DNA from: Ophiodon elongatus
Taxonomy: Eukaryota > Chordata > Actinopteri > Perciformes > Hexagrammidae
Assembly (NCBI GenBank): GCA_016806645.1
Contig: JACSYO010000471.1
Span: 361,001 to 425,000 of the forward strand
Direction of reading: 5' to 3'
Length of the DNA: 64,000 nt
Part shown: positions 12,838-22,833 of the stretch, piece after piece
Layout: every line of letters starts with the position of its first letter
Position numbering within the stretch: position 1 is the first letter of the stretch
The notes under the pieces: model-generated
What the model was told of the DNA's origin: nothing
Seen by the model: the letters and a program-made list of their open reading frames with translations, nothing else
Database searches by the model: none
Made by a program: the position numbers and the translations under genes

Positions 12838-12890
12838 ATGCCCCCCCCGCTCCCCCACCCCCCCTCGACCCCCCACCCCCACCCCCACCC
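12838..12890 (-). other. G-quadruplex-prone G-run cluster on the minus strand
   Basis: On the plus strand this is a chain of C-runs of 3 to 8 bases separated by one to three bases. On the minus strand, the foxp4 sense strand, it is at least six runs of three or more G with very short loops, which satisfies the canonical G-quadruplex pattern in both DNA and nascent RNA. Only the sequence pattern is observed; folding is inference. Confidence 0.7.
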
Positions 12891-13100
12891 AATGTGCTGC
12901 TTCTTTGCCCCTCCTTTTCCCTCTGGCTGTATATCCCATCTCCCTAATACCTCTTCTACACTCACCCACTTCCTCATTTATCCACTGACCACCTACAGCA
13001 TCTACCTGTGACCTTGTTTTATATATTTATCTACCAATCCATGAGAAAGACAAAAAATGAGAAAGAGAGAAGGACAGAGTCACCGAGAGATGGAGAAGCT

Positions 13101-13105
13101 GAGAC

Positions 13106-13162
<57 letters not shown>
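13101..13162. repeat. (GA)n microsatellite
   Basis: About 62 bp of GA repeat with one AAAG interruption. It reads (CU)n in the foxp4 transcript. Confidence 0.93.
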
Positions 13163-14193
13163 CCAGTAGAGGGGTTTGATGGCTGGAGATGGCTGAGATT
13201 TCTCTCAGGTTCCCAAGGGGCCCAAGGAAAAGACGGCTTTGTGTTCTGACAACACCGCGCTGTCAGGAGTTCTCTGTGTGTGTGTGTGAGTGTGTCTTTT
13301 TTGCTCCAGTGCGCACTGGCATGGTGTTTAAGCACCAACACTAGTCTGCACTACACCTTCAGGTGAGAGACTCAAGCGTGGAGGGAAAATGAACAAGAGG
13401 AGGAGGAGGAGGCAGGTAGGTTCTTATACAATGTAGTCCGGTGACCAGTGTCAGTATTGGGGGCTTCTGTGTCAGACAATATTGATTTTTATGAGCAGTG
13501 GGCACATGCTAAGAATACAGCCTCTATGGTCACATAGCATTACAACACCAAAACTGGGTTTAATCAAAAGAGTGTTGGAATAACGGATAAAAAAAAGTTT
13601 TTTTAGGGTTTCAGAAAAGGAGATGTATGCAAGTTTTAAACAAATATATATAAATATCAAAACAGGTCAATCTCTAATTTAACTTAGCTGATGAAAGTTT
13701 TATCAACTAGAAATTGTCAGCATGAGAAACAGGAAATACATTGTGGGAATGTAAAACCAAGGAGAAAATAAAGGTTTCTGAAGAGTATACTTATAAATTG
13801 ATAAATTTGGATCATATACTGACCACTCAACTGTACAGTAAAACAGCCGTAGGCTAGGAAAAGGCTGTAGTGGCAGAACGCACGAAAGACCCAGAAAAAA
13901 ATATCTGTAGTACAAGAAAGACCCACCAATCTCTGCAACTTGAGCTTAACAGAAAGCTCTAAATAGAGAATTGCTACAAACATTGCTGTGTATTTACTGT
14001 TACATTTGTGGATGTAACAATTTTTGTGAGGTGAAGACTGGGATCTGGAGGAAAGGTTGTGCTTGTCTTTCATGGTCCACAGCGGATAGAAGGAAAAAGA
14101 AGTACAGTGAGAGAGAGGAAGAGAAAAAGATGGAAAGAGAGAGGGAGGTATGTTTGTGGTTGGTAACCCGCTCAAGAGAGGAAATACCAGCGT

Positions 14194-14194
<1 letters not shown>

Positions 14195-14286
<92 letters not shown>
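14195..14286. repeat. (CA)46 microsatellite
   Basis: Ninety-two bases of uninterrupted CA repeat, one of the longest pure tracts here. Confidence 0.96.
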
Positions 14287-14292
<6 letters not shown>

Positions 14293-15675
14293 AAAACATA
14301 GAGAGCAGAGACACGTCCGAGAGAATAAAGACCTGCTTTGTATGAGCTACAGGTTTGGTGTTTATGTGTGTGCATTTGTGCGTGGCTGTGTGTGTCCTCG
14401 GATGAAGGTTGCTGAGGAAGCAGGGTGAGGATGCAGTCAGGGGAAGGAGGAGGGAGAGCAGGACAGGAGTGAAGGGCCTTGAGTGTTCTTCATTCACCTA
14501 AGGCTCCATCATTATAATTAAGGGGAATAATTTTAGCAGCAGGGAGGAAACCCTGATTTTTTCCCCCTGGGTTTCCTCAACTAGAAACTCAGCTGGTGTC
14601 GGAGAGCCCAGAACTCACACTGAACCTCTGTGATGGGCGGGCACTACACATGCGCAAACACACACACAGAAAGGCAGAGAGTTGTACATATTTGCCCACG
14701 TGCTTATAACGGCCAGTGCATGTAGTGAAGAGGAGAACTTCTTCTCTCCTAATCTCTTCAATAATTGCAGCAAATGCCACATCAATGAGACATGAATCAG
14801 TGAGATCATTAGATGACAACACTCAGCGGACATGCTTGTGGCGTTATGGACAAATGACTAATGTAGAGACCTCTGGATACAAAATAAAAAAAAATCTTAA
14901 AACTATCTGTGTGGTTGTGTACTTTGTGTGAAGGCTTTGGTCGATTGGAGAGCAATCCGAAGAGAGCTATGTGGATTTTTAGTGGAATGAGAAATAAAAA
15001 TATAGAATTTCATCCAAGTTTGAAAATTCCATTTGACACAGTGGCGTGTGCGTGTGTGTGTGCGTGGAGGGATGAGTGTGTGTATGGAGGGGGGGAGGGG
15101 GCTGACGCACAGGAGGCAGGATAAATAGACTAACTGGAGACACTACACGGTGATGTGTCAAACACACAAACACCACTTCATGGATCGGTTAAAAAAGAAA
15201 AGAAAAGAAAAGAGACTCTCCCACACACACTCCTTGAGCATCTGATTCCTATATCGAGTGTGTGTTTAGATTGTGAGAATGTGCGAGTGTATGTTTGATC
15301 CCCGCGACAGGACAAAATGGCTCCTCTCACCTACAGAGCTTCGACGGCAGGTGAGTCTTATATTTTCTCAACCAGTAACGTGTAATAGTATATCAGTGAG
15401 AACCTTCCTGCATATGAATTATTATGGTGGACTTTGTCCCAGTTGAATTAGCTCACACATTATGAACGGTGTATAATTAAAGCACCTACGAGCCAACCTG
15501 TCAGAGCTTTTCACTGTTCGCACAAGCAAGGCTGACAATTACCAGAGTCTGGCTGACTATGTGTTGTCACATCTGTACATTATGTAACAGCCTGGTGTGT
15601 ACATGCTGTTCCATACAACTGTACATATGAGTTGCACGAGTGGGAGGTGTTGCAAAACCAGTCTTGCGAGCACAC

Positions 15676-15800
15676 ATATATATATATATATAGATATATA
15701 TCTATATATCTATATATCTATATATCTAGATATATAGATATATATCTATATATATAGATATATAGATATATATCTATATATATATATATTTATATTTGTA
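15676..15800. repeat. Self-complementary TA/GATA-type repeat
   Basis: A 125-bp tract of TATATA mixed with AGATATATAT and ATCTATATAT units. Because AGATAT and ATATCT are reverse complements, the tract can fold back on itself in many registers. It lies about 110 bp inside the intron from the foxp4 start-exon donor, separated from it by a CA tract. Confidence 0.9.
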
Positions 15801-15834
15801 TATAGATACAAGTAGATATGTAAACATAATGTCT

Positions 15835-15838
<4 letters not shown>

Positions 15839-15900
<62 letters not shown>

Positions 15901-15907
15901 CACACAC
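15839..15907. repeat. (CA)n microsatellite abutting the foxp4 exon
   Basis: Sixty-nine bases of CA repeat with two GC interruptions (near 15868 and 15894). On the minus strand this is (GT)n. It begins directly at the exon boundary, so the first intronic GT is also the first repeat unit. There is no spacer between the exon and the microsatellite. Confidence 0.95.
15902..15907 (-). other. foxp4: foxp4 5' splice site (donor) CAG|GTGTGT
   Basis: On the minus strand the exon ends in CAG (15910-15908) and the intron starts GTGTGT at 15907. The +1/+2 GT and purines at +3 and +5 suit a donor; +4 and +6 are T rather than the preferred A and T. The exon boundary agrees with the family: FOXP proteins continue from the QQQQ run into ALQ-ARQ, which is absent here. 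The site leaves phase 0. Every later GT in the tract is a near-copy of the true donor. Confidence 0.8.
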
Positions 15908-16069
15908 CTGTTGCTGCTGCAGGTGCAGTAAGTCGACTGGGCTGATCTCTCCATTGGTGTCTCCATTAGAACCGCCCTCTCTACCGCCCCCTCCATCTGA
16001 TTGGCTGCTGACTCCGTTCTGGTTGGACGGTGTCGTTCGAATGGTCTCAGAGGCTGATTCCACCATCAT
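15908..16069 (-). CDS. foxp4: foxp4 first coding exon: N-terminus of forkhead box protein P4 (partial)
   Basis: FOXP4 is a nuclear forkhead transcription factor that dimerises through a leucine zipper with itself, FOXP1 or FOXP2 and acts mainly as a repressor in lung, gut, heart and neural development. This exon encodes its first 54 residues. They open with MMVESASETIR, which I recall as the FOXP4 start; FOXP1 and FOXP2 begin MMQES. Next come NQNGV, a Gly/Ser/Asp-rich linker (about residues 24-40), and GEISPVDLLHLQQQQ, the beginning of the glutamine-rich region. Zinc finger, zipper and forkhead domains are outside the window. The linker looks shorter than I remember for mammals. There are two adjacent ATGs; the first (16069) follows family convention, and the second (16066) has the better context, with A at -3 and G at +4. 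Exon phase is 0 at the donor. Confidence 0.93.
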
Positions 16070-16078
16070 CACTGGCAC
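16070..16078 (-). other. foxp4: foxp4 5' UTR portion of the start exon
   Basis: Only nine bases, GTGCCAGTG, lie between the acceptor and the first ATG. Most of the 5' UTR must therefore come from one or more upstream non-coding exons at higher coordinates, which I could not place with confidence. Confidence 0.75.
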
Positions 16079-16115
16079 CTGAGAGACGAGAGGGAGGTGG
16101 GGGTCGGAGGGGCAA
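16079..16115 (-). other. foxp4: foxp4 3' splice site with polypyrimidine tract
   Basis: Reading the minus strand, a C/T-rich run (16110 down to 16081, interrupted by single purines) leads to CAG at 16081-16079 and then the exon. There is no competing AG in the last dozen bases. This is a good acceptor and shows that at least one exon lies upstream. Confidence 0.8.
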
Positions 16116-16321
16116 AACAACAGACAGATTGAACAAATGTGACCTGGGCAGTTTGAGCAGAAAGCCTGCTCCCATCAGAGTGAACAAACAAGGCAGGAAC
16201 CTAAAGTAAACACACGCAGAGATAGAGAAGTGAATTGTGTGTGCATGTGTGTGTGCACGTGTACTTTCTGAAAAGGGCTTTTGGTCATGAACCCACCCCA
16301 CCCAACCACCCACCTACCCCA

Positions 16322-16345
16322 CCACACACACACACACACACACAC
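16322..16345. repeat. (CA)12 microsatellite
   Basis: A 24-bp CA tract on the plus strand, preceded by C-rich sequence. Confidence 0.9.
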
Positions 16346-16892
16346 GCCCAAGTGGCCACAAAGCAACACCTGAGGCAGACACTTTTTTGTCTGTACGTAA
16401 ATGGGTGTCTAGGAGCGTACGCATGGATTAGGATCAGACGTGCAGCAAATCTAAACTGACAAGGCTGTTAATACTCTGCTATACAGTTAAATAACACAGA
16501 CATTTCTCCAATAATCAGAGGTGGCATGTGTGCGCTGTGTGAGAGCCATGAGCAGGTTGGTCTTTGAGAAAGATCCGTTTGATGCACCTTCATAGGGCCT
16601 CTCTAATTAGAGCTTGTTCCTTCCACAAAACCCGACAAAACGAGCCGTTCCTGGATGTGTTGTTGTTTTTGAGAAACAAGGCCTCGCAAACACACGGGCG
16701 CATTTGCCATCGTTAGGAGCTTGAGCGTGGGAGAGAGGAGACGCCGAGACACACACATAGGCGCGTGAAGAACACACACAAGGCAGCTAACACAAAACAA
16801 AACAAACCCTCATACAAGCACGCAGGCTGTGAACTCCTAATGACAAGCTCAATCTCGTCTTTCTGCCTCATCCAGTTTTAGAAATTAACGCA

Positions 16893-16920
16893 CGCACACA
16901 CACACACACACACACACACA
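16893..16920. repeat. (CA)14 microsatellite
   Basis: About 28 bp of CA repeat with short ACGC units just before it. Confidence 0.9.
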
Positions 16921-17138
16921 GACAAGCGCATAGTTTTTAAGGGAAAAGTTCTAATGCTTTTATTTCAGCAAACCAGGGTGGGTACACAAAACGCCATCGA
17001 GGCATTGTAGCCGCCGTCTGTGTGCGACTGTGTGTGTGTATGTGTGCGTTTTTCAGAAGCGTACAACCCATGCCTTCTGGGGAAACAATAAAAGGCATTT
17101 CATGAGAGAATCTAACTTTGAGGCAATAGCAGGTGAAG

Positions 17139-17141
<3 letters not shown>

Positions 17142-17188
<47 letters not shown>
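17142..17188. repeat. (GT)n microsatellite
   Basis: About 47 bp of GT repeat on the plus strand, the minority orientation in this window. Confidence 0.94.
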
Positions 17189-17190
<2 letters not shown>

Positions 17191-17343
17191 TTTTTTCTGA
17201 GACTGACAGCAGGTGAGGTTGTGAAAAAGCGCTGGTGGCTCTGTTAATGGAATGCTGCCAGATGCTTGCTGAGGGACAGGGACCTGAGTGTTTGTGTGTG
17301 GGATACAAGTGTATGCAGGTGGATGGGCTGGTGGGTGTGCTAG

Positions 17344-17879
17344 TTAAAGGATCAGTTAACCTAAATCCCTCAAAATATATTGCTATCTAACCATGCAGAT
17401 GGTTTTATTTTCCAAAGTTTCAGTTTACTGCGACTCAATTTGCATTGATACAATAGAGATGAACAGAAAATAGTTTGTAAAAACGAATGCAAGGGAAAAA
17501 AACTACTGTATATTAAAAAGTTCTTCAGCAATTGGTCCTTTCACAAAATACTCTGAAATCAGTGAGGTCCGTGTATAATCCTAAAAAGAAAATAGATCTT
17601 CTTTTCTGTAAATATTTTTCAACTCTTTGAGCAGCACAAACAAAATTCCTTTCACTATCATTGTATTGTATCGGCCTAGAGTTAGAAGTTTCAGAGGCGG
17701 CTTTCTCAAGGCCCATCAAACAAAAAATCTATATAGCTTGATAGTACTGAGAATACATGATAAAATATGTTTGTTTGTTTTCACTATTGACCTTGTAAAA
17801 GTGCAGGTGGCAAAAAGTGGTGAGATTGCTTTTGTCAAATGTTGTTTTTGTGGGGAGGGGGGTTGAACTAAACCTTTAA
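17344..17879. mobile_element. MITE with TTAAAGG terminal inverted repeats (about 536 bp)
   Basis: The block starts TTAAAGGATCAGTTAACC and ends GGTTGAACTAAACCTTTAA; the reverse complement of the end is TTAAAGGTTTAGTTCAACC. The termini are therefore imperfect inverted repeats of about 19 bp with TTAA at both ends, which suggests a piggyBac-like target preference. The interior has no transposase frame. The AGTT-AACC terminal motif resembles a family I recall as frequent in percomorph genomes. Element status rests on the termini; superfamily is inference. Confidence 0.6.
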
Positions 17880-18498
17880 AAGTTCAGGCTGCCTACATAC
17901 ATATTTCACTATTCCTCCTTAACGAGCAACACCATTTGAAAGACCACAAATCACACTGCGGTATTTTTCCTCCCCATTGACTCTCTCCTGTCTCCCTCCT
18001 GGCACCCAACCGCCTGTGAAGTTAAGACTGAGAAGTCGAGCGTTATTGTGACATTTAAAGTTAGTCACTTAATCTCCAACCTCATTCCTCTTCTCAACAC
18101 TTCCTTCTTCATCCTCCTTCCTTCCTTCCTTTCCGACTCCTCCCGCCTTCACCCAGACCTGTGCTAGGTCAAACTGCTCCCTGAGGTAATATTATGAAGC
18201 AAGACATAGTGATGAGTGATCAACAGATCCCGCCGCACAGTCCACTGGCTTTGCACTGCAGTAGAAAGTCTTCGCATCATCACACGTCTCGCTAAGCATG
18301 AATCACCGCCTCGCTATCAGCCCACACTATACTGCGCTGTGCTGTAATGTACTGTACACCCATCTGCTTCTAACTTTTCCTCATTGACCTTATTAGCAAT
18401 GAAGGGAAGAGAGATAAAGACAGACAGAGAGATAGAGCTCGCAGGTGGACAAGGACCTAATGGGAAAGTGGGGAGAGTGTAAAGACATGAGCGCATGC

Positions 18499-18500
<2 letters not shown>

Positions 18501-18584
<84 letters not shown>
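18501..18584. repeat. Compound (TC)8-(CA)34 microsatellite
   Basis: A TC tract of about 16 bp passes directly into about 69 bp of CA repeat. Confidence 0.95.
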
Positions 18585-18586
<2 letters not shown>

Positions 18587-18589
18587 TGG

Positions 18590-21000
18590 TATGCTCTTCT
18601 AAAGGGTGTGTACTCTGTCATATCCTGTAATGGGTGTATATAAGCTGGTGTAATGGAGGTCGGGAAAAAGGCAGGGGCATAAATCTACCCTGAAGTCTCT
18701 GATTAGGGCTATGATACACACAGTGCTTTAAGTTTAAGTGTTTCTGGCAGTGAAGAGGAGCTGCCCGTGCAGAGGCCTGCCTCAACCCGCTACTCACTCT
18801 TTCAGTGTCTCTTACTCGCTTTCTCGCTTTCTCTACATGCTCAGACCCCCTCCAGCTGAACCCCTGACCTGAGAGTGTGTTGGGAGAGATATTCCCACTA
18901 CCCCGAGGGGACCGAGTGAGGGAGGGAGGGGCGCAGATCAGAGAGATAAAGAATGTGTTTGGAGGAGAGGGAAATAAAAGGCCTCCTTTGCCTTCTAATT
19001 GGGATGGAGAAGAGAAGAAGGGAAATGGGACTCAACATGTTTCTGATGACTCCGGTGTATACGTATGTGTGTTTGTCTAACAGGCTGACACCTACCTTTG
19101 TACTGTAATAGATTAGCTCATAGCCAACACTCGGTGCATGTGTTTATATGTATGTCTGCTATGATTGATGAGCAGAGAGGAGCTGGGATGAGTCCTGTTT
19201 CGACACGTAGGCTTGTTCAGATGTTCCCGAAAATTTAGCACTAATAATAATCAGAACTCAGCTCTCCCTCTGTTCCTTCCCACTGCTCTGGGTGTGTGTG
19301 TGGAGTTCAAACAAGCCGAGCCAAATGCCCAGTGAGCTGGCTCACAACGGCTGACTCTCAGGCTTTGTTGGAGGGATTGGCTCTGTCAGATTCCTCCTGG
19401 TCACAGCTCGTCAGAACCGTAAAGCCGGACCAGTTTCACTCTCTGTGAATGTGTGTTTGTCTGTGTGAGAGGGAGTTGTGTACAGTGTGTATTTGTGTGT
19501 GCATCTGTGTTTACAGCAGCTTAGTGAGATAATAAGTCTTTATCATGTTATGCCTCATGAGGGAATATTTCCAGCAGTCCCAGAACGCCTGTTCTGTTTC
19601 CTCCGCCTTGCATCAGCTCGCAGGAACGCTGCTTATTAGGCAAAGAACTGAGGGAATAAGGGTGGGAGGGAGAGAGGGGGTAGGAAGGAGAAGGAGGGAG
19701 GGGGGTAAGGGAAAAAATTGTCTGTACCAGTATCTACACTCCATCATCTATCTTCTACTTTCATCTGACTCTTGAATTATCTGTCTTTCCCCTACTCTCT
19801 GCATGCTGTCTTTCTCCCTCTGGTTATGCCTGGTAACTATTGGCAGGTTCAGCCCTGGAAAACATTAAAGTTTTCACCCTGAAATAGAATCCACATAGGT
19901 TACTTCTATGATCTCTGATAGTTCAATCAATATTTGTGAACAAGAGAAACACTCTTCCCGGAGATAGAAATCTGAGGAACTGGAGCTCTAACCTGTTTTG
20001 TAATCAGGAAACAGAATTTGGAGGAGCCTCTGTTGACAAAGAATGTCTGTGTGTATTCAGAAAATATTTGGTTGTTATACCCAAAGGGGATTTTTTTTTC
20101 ATTATAATTGACAGTTATGAACTAAAAAACACCTGAGAAAAAATGACCCTGGTTACTGTCATTGTGTCCACAAAATATCCTATTTACCATCAGTGGAGCG
20201 GCTTCAGGATTTGTCTCTTGAAAGCATCACAAAGAGTCTAAGCTGTTTATTTCAATGCTTTGACGGGGACATGGACACTGACATACACAGACAGTTAATA
20301 ATTTAGTAAACACATACTAAGCCATGTTCTCAAACTTTCACCCAAGACTCCGCCACTAAATAAACCGTGACATTGGCCCTAAGGGAATTTACTTTAACCC
20401 CAAAACCCAGAACAACTCCAACTATCAGGTCTGTGCTCCTATGTCTCCATTAATCACTCCTTCAATTCCCATTGAGAGATGCAACAAGAAACACTGAGAA
20501 AATGGAGAAAAAAAAATAAACAACATAAAATATTTGGAACAGTGAGGCATTTAGAGGTGGTGTGTCATAAAAAAAAAAAAAAAAGAGTAAACATGGGTTG
20601 TGTTATTAACATTCCAGTAGTGATTCTGCAGCAGTGACAATGGGAGAGACAAGACATTCTTGTATCATCATAGTTTCAAGGCAGAGTTTCCACCACAGCC
20701 CTGCACCTCCTATATATATCCTACTTTATCTTTCCATGCAAGCAGATATTCAAATATCTAACTAATGAGGCTACCTTGTGCGTGTCAAGACATGTTGATT
20801 CTGAGAACAGCATCACCCTAAATGCATTTTAGTGAATTACTGTCAGACAGTTCATAATTCAGTTCATGAAGTAAATCTGCAGTGCTACATCACTGCAATC
20901 CAGCTGTTTCAAAAGGATTTTCCCCACTATTTCTTTCCTTCAATTGTTAATTGTGACACAAATATTTACTAGCTCCTTTTGAAGACTTGAAATAGCAACA
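18590..21000. other. Unassigned 5' non-coding sequence
   Basis: About 2.4 kb of mixed sequence, G-rich around 18900-19020 and 19660-19710 and AT-rich after 20000, with a poly-A run at about 20568-20584. I see no exon, RNA gene or element ends that I can support. Confidence 0.4.
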
Positions 21001-21020
21001 TTTTCAGAGAATAGCTAAAA

Positions 21021-21100
21021 CAATTATGTATTTAATTTAATATGAACACATTTAAAAAAAAAAAAAAAAAAATCATATTAAATTAAATACATAATTTGTT
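21021..21100. repeat. Long near-perfect inverted repeat with poly-A loop
   Basis: The left arm at 21023-21045 is perfectly complementary to the right arm at 21073-21095 (23 bp). Pairing extends a few bases further with a one-base bulge. The 27-base loop is mostly a run of A. Both arms are A/T only apart from a few bases, with the core word TTTAATTTAATAT. Confidence 0.85.
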
Positions 21101-21429
21101 TAAAAAAACACAAACATTAAAATAAATTGGTGATCTGTGCTTAAAACACACAACATGTAGCCACACTGAGGGATATATTATGTTTCAGATGTCTTCTGCA
21201 ATTTTCTCTGACAGAGTGGAGAAGGAGAGGAAGAGGGATAGGAGGGATATCTGCGTGGCATTTCTGAGCTGACGTGTATTAGCTTCAATAAAAGAGAATG
21301 AGGTCAGGCGAAAGCTAAAGAAATAACACACACGTATTCTCACACAAGCGAGCACACACACATAGAAACAACATACTGCACAAATTCTTTTTCCATCACT
21401 TCCCTGTCCAAGTTTGGTTGTTCCCTCAG

Positions 21430-21720
21430 CAGCTGGCCTTTGCTACATGCTAGTCAGATTTGCAGCAGGGTACCATACCGGAGCAGCCAGGTTGTCTTCC
21501 ACACAGAGCTAAAGCTAGCCGGTAACAGCAGCTCTGCTCCAGGCTAATCTGGCTGCCAGCCAGCGCTAACAGGTTGGCTAACAGCAGAAGGCTAATGCTA
21601 GTCTGCGGCTGCCTTGGCCATGCTCCAGTGCTAACAGGTGAACTCCATTATCCCACAGACAGATAGTCAGTCAGATGTGGGCCAATATCTACTACCGGCT
21701 GGCTCGCTCGCTTGCTGGCT
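21430..21720. other. GCTAAC/GCTAGC-rich block
   Basis: Within about 250 bp there are repeated GCTAA(C/T) and GCTAG words, including the near-repeat CCAG(C/T)GCTAACAGGT at about 21561 and 21626. This is often seen in decayed teleost repeats, but I cannot name a family. It is not coding. Confidence 0.35.
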
Positions 21721-22833
21721 TCAAAGAGCATCATCAACCCAGAGAGAGAGAGAGAGAGAACCTAGCAGCCCTGGCCTATAGCCTGACCTCCAGCGTGCTG
21801 TGCAGCTGACTAATGAAGAAGCCAGTGCTGTTGTTGGGGAGTGGAGAGAAGAGAGGGGCTCAGACTGCAGATGATAAGAAAATCCCCTGCTATATAAACA
21901 CGGGGAATTCTTCTGTACTTCTGCAAGACTGTCTGACATATGGCGTTCAGTTTGTCTGAGCATTTAAGTGAGTGTTTGTGTGTGCATGTAGCCTCTGCAC
22001 GTGCATGTGTGCTTTTCTGTGTACTGGCTGTACAGTATGTAACCTACCATATATGTTCATTTCCCCTCCTCTCTGGAGTGTATGTCTGTGCGCGTGTCCA
22101 TGCGTGAATTGTGTGTCTGCTTGCCCGCCTGCAGTTCTCTGAAGACAAAGTCCCTGTTTACAGAGCCCATAAAGATTAGCCTCCCTCGGTCAGGTGGGTT
22201 CTGGAGCCATAGGTAAACACACAGCACATTCCGCACCGATGAGATCGCTCCGTATGTGTGTATGACCGGGGCAAACATACACTCCTGCCTTCACCTCGAC
22301 CCTTCCTTTAGAGTGCAGTAAGTGATTTACCAGCTTGCAGACTGCTGTCTGTTCGAAATACTGGAGATAGACACAAAAGATACACACACACACACACACG
22401 CTCACACCACACACAAATATTTGTAGAAGGAGCGGACTTCATGCACACCTCATTTATCTGAGCCTAAAATCACGGGTTGTAAATTCCAAAAGAGGTAAAG
22501 CTTGCGCATGTGCACGTTCCCGTGTGTCGGTTGGAAAATCATCCTGTGATCATGAGGATGAAAAATCCCTGCTTTCCCCTTCATCTCTCCCCTCTGTCCA
22601 GAGAGGTAATGGAGGCTGAGGTCCAGTTATGACAGTCCACACAGCTAATACTCTGATTGTATTTAACATGGTGGAACAGAGGTGAAGAGGGGAGGTGGAG
22701 GAATGGAGGCCAAGAGGGAGAGGAGCTTGGAAAAAGGCGACGTGCCTTTATTTGGATCTGAAACCAGCTAGAGCGCCGCGGAGCAATTAGCAGCTCTGTC
22801 CTACGAGAGCTCTTTATTAGAATGACCTTCACT

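Larger units (their letters stand above)
1..15907 (-). other. foxp4: foxp4 intron following the first coding exon (partial)
   Basis: This is everything downstream, in transcript sense, of the splice donor at 15907. I scanned it on the minus strand for the expected next coding exon (ALQVARQ-like, glutamine-rich) and did not find it, so the intron continues beyond position 1. It has no coding exon I can support. It holds about a dozen long dinucleotide tracts, a hAT-like element at 6064-6603, purine/pyrimidine-rich stretches, and ordinary sequence between. Long introns near the 5' end are usual for vertebrate FOXP genes. The intron assignment follows from the exon call; its full length is unknown. 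Confidence 0.8.

Noticed and set aside
12233..12988. 251-codon plus-strand frame, the longest open frame in the window
   Set aside because: Its length comes from a CA tract (Thr-His repeat) and a C/T-rich tract that lacks stops. It has no recognisable domain and no splice support.
13717..14283. 188-codon minus-strand frame
   Set aside because: It starts in a (GT)n tract giving a Cys-Val run and continues through AT-rich intron. It is a microsatellite artefact.
1..15907. Second foxp4 coding exon in the window
   Set aside because: I looked on the minus strand for ALQ-ARQ followed by a glutamine-rich stretch (CTGCTGCAG-type runs on plus) and found none outside the start exon.
15746..16120. Treating the whole 124-codon minus-strand frame as the FOXP4 protein
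   Set aside because: The part upstream of MMVES reads through the acceptor and pyrimidine tract, and the part after QQQQ reads through the intronic repeat. Only 15908-16069 is coding.
22345..22365. GTTCGAAATAC resembling a tRNA B box
   Set aside because: There is no matching A box at the right distance and no cloverleaf-compatible arms around it.
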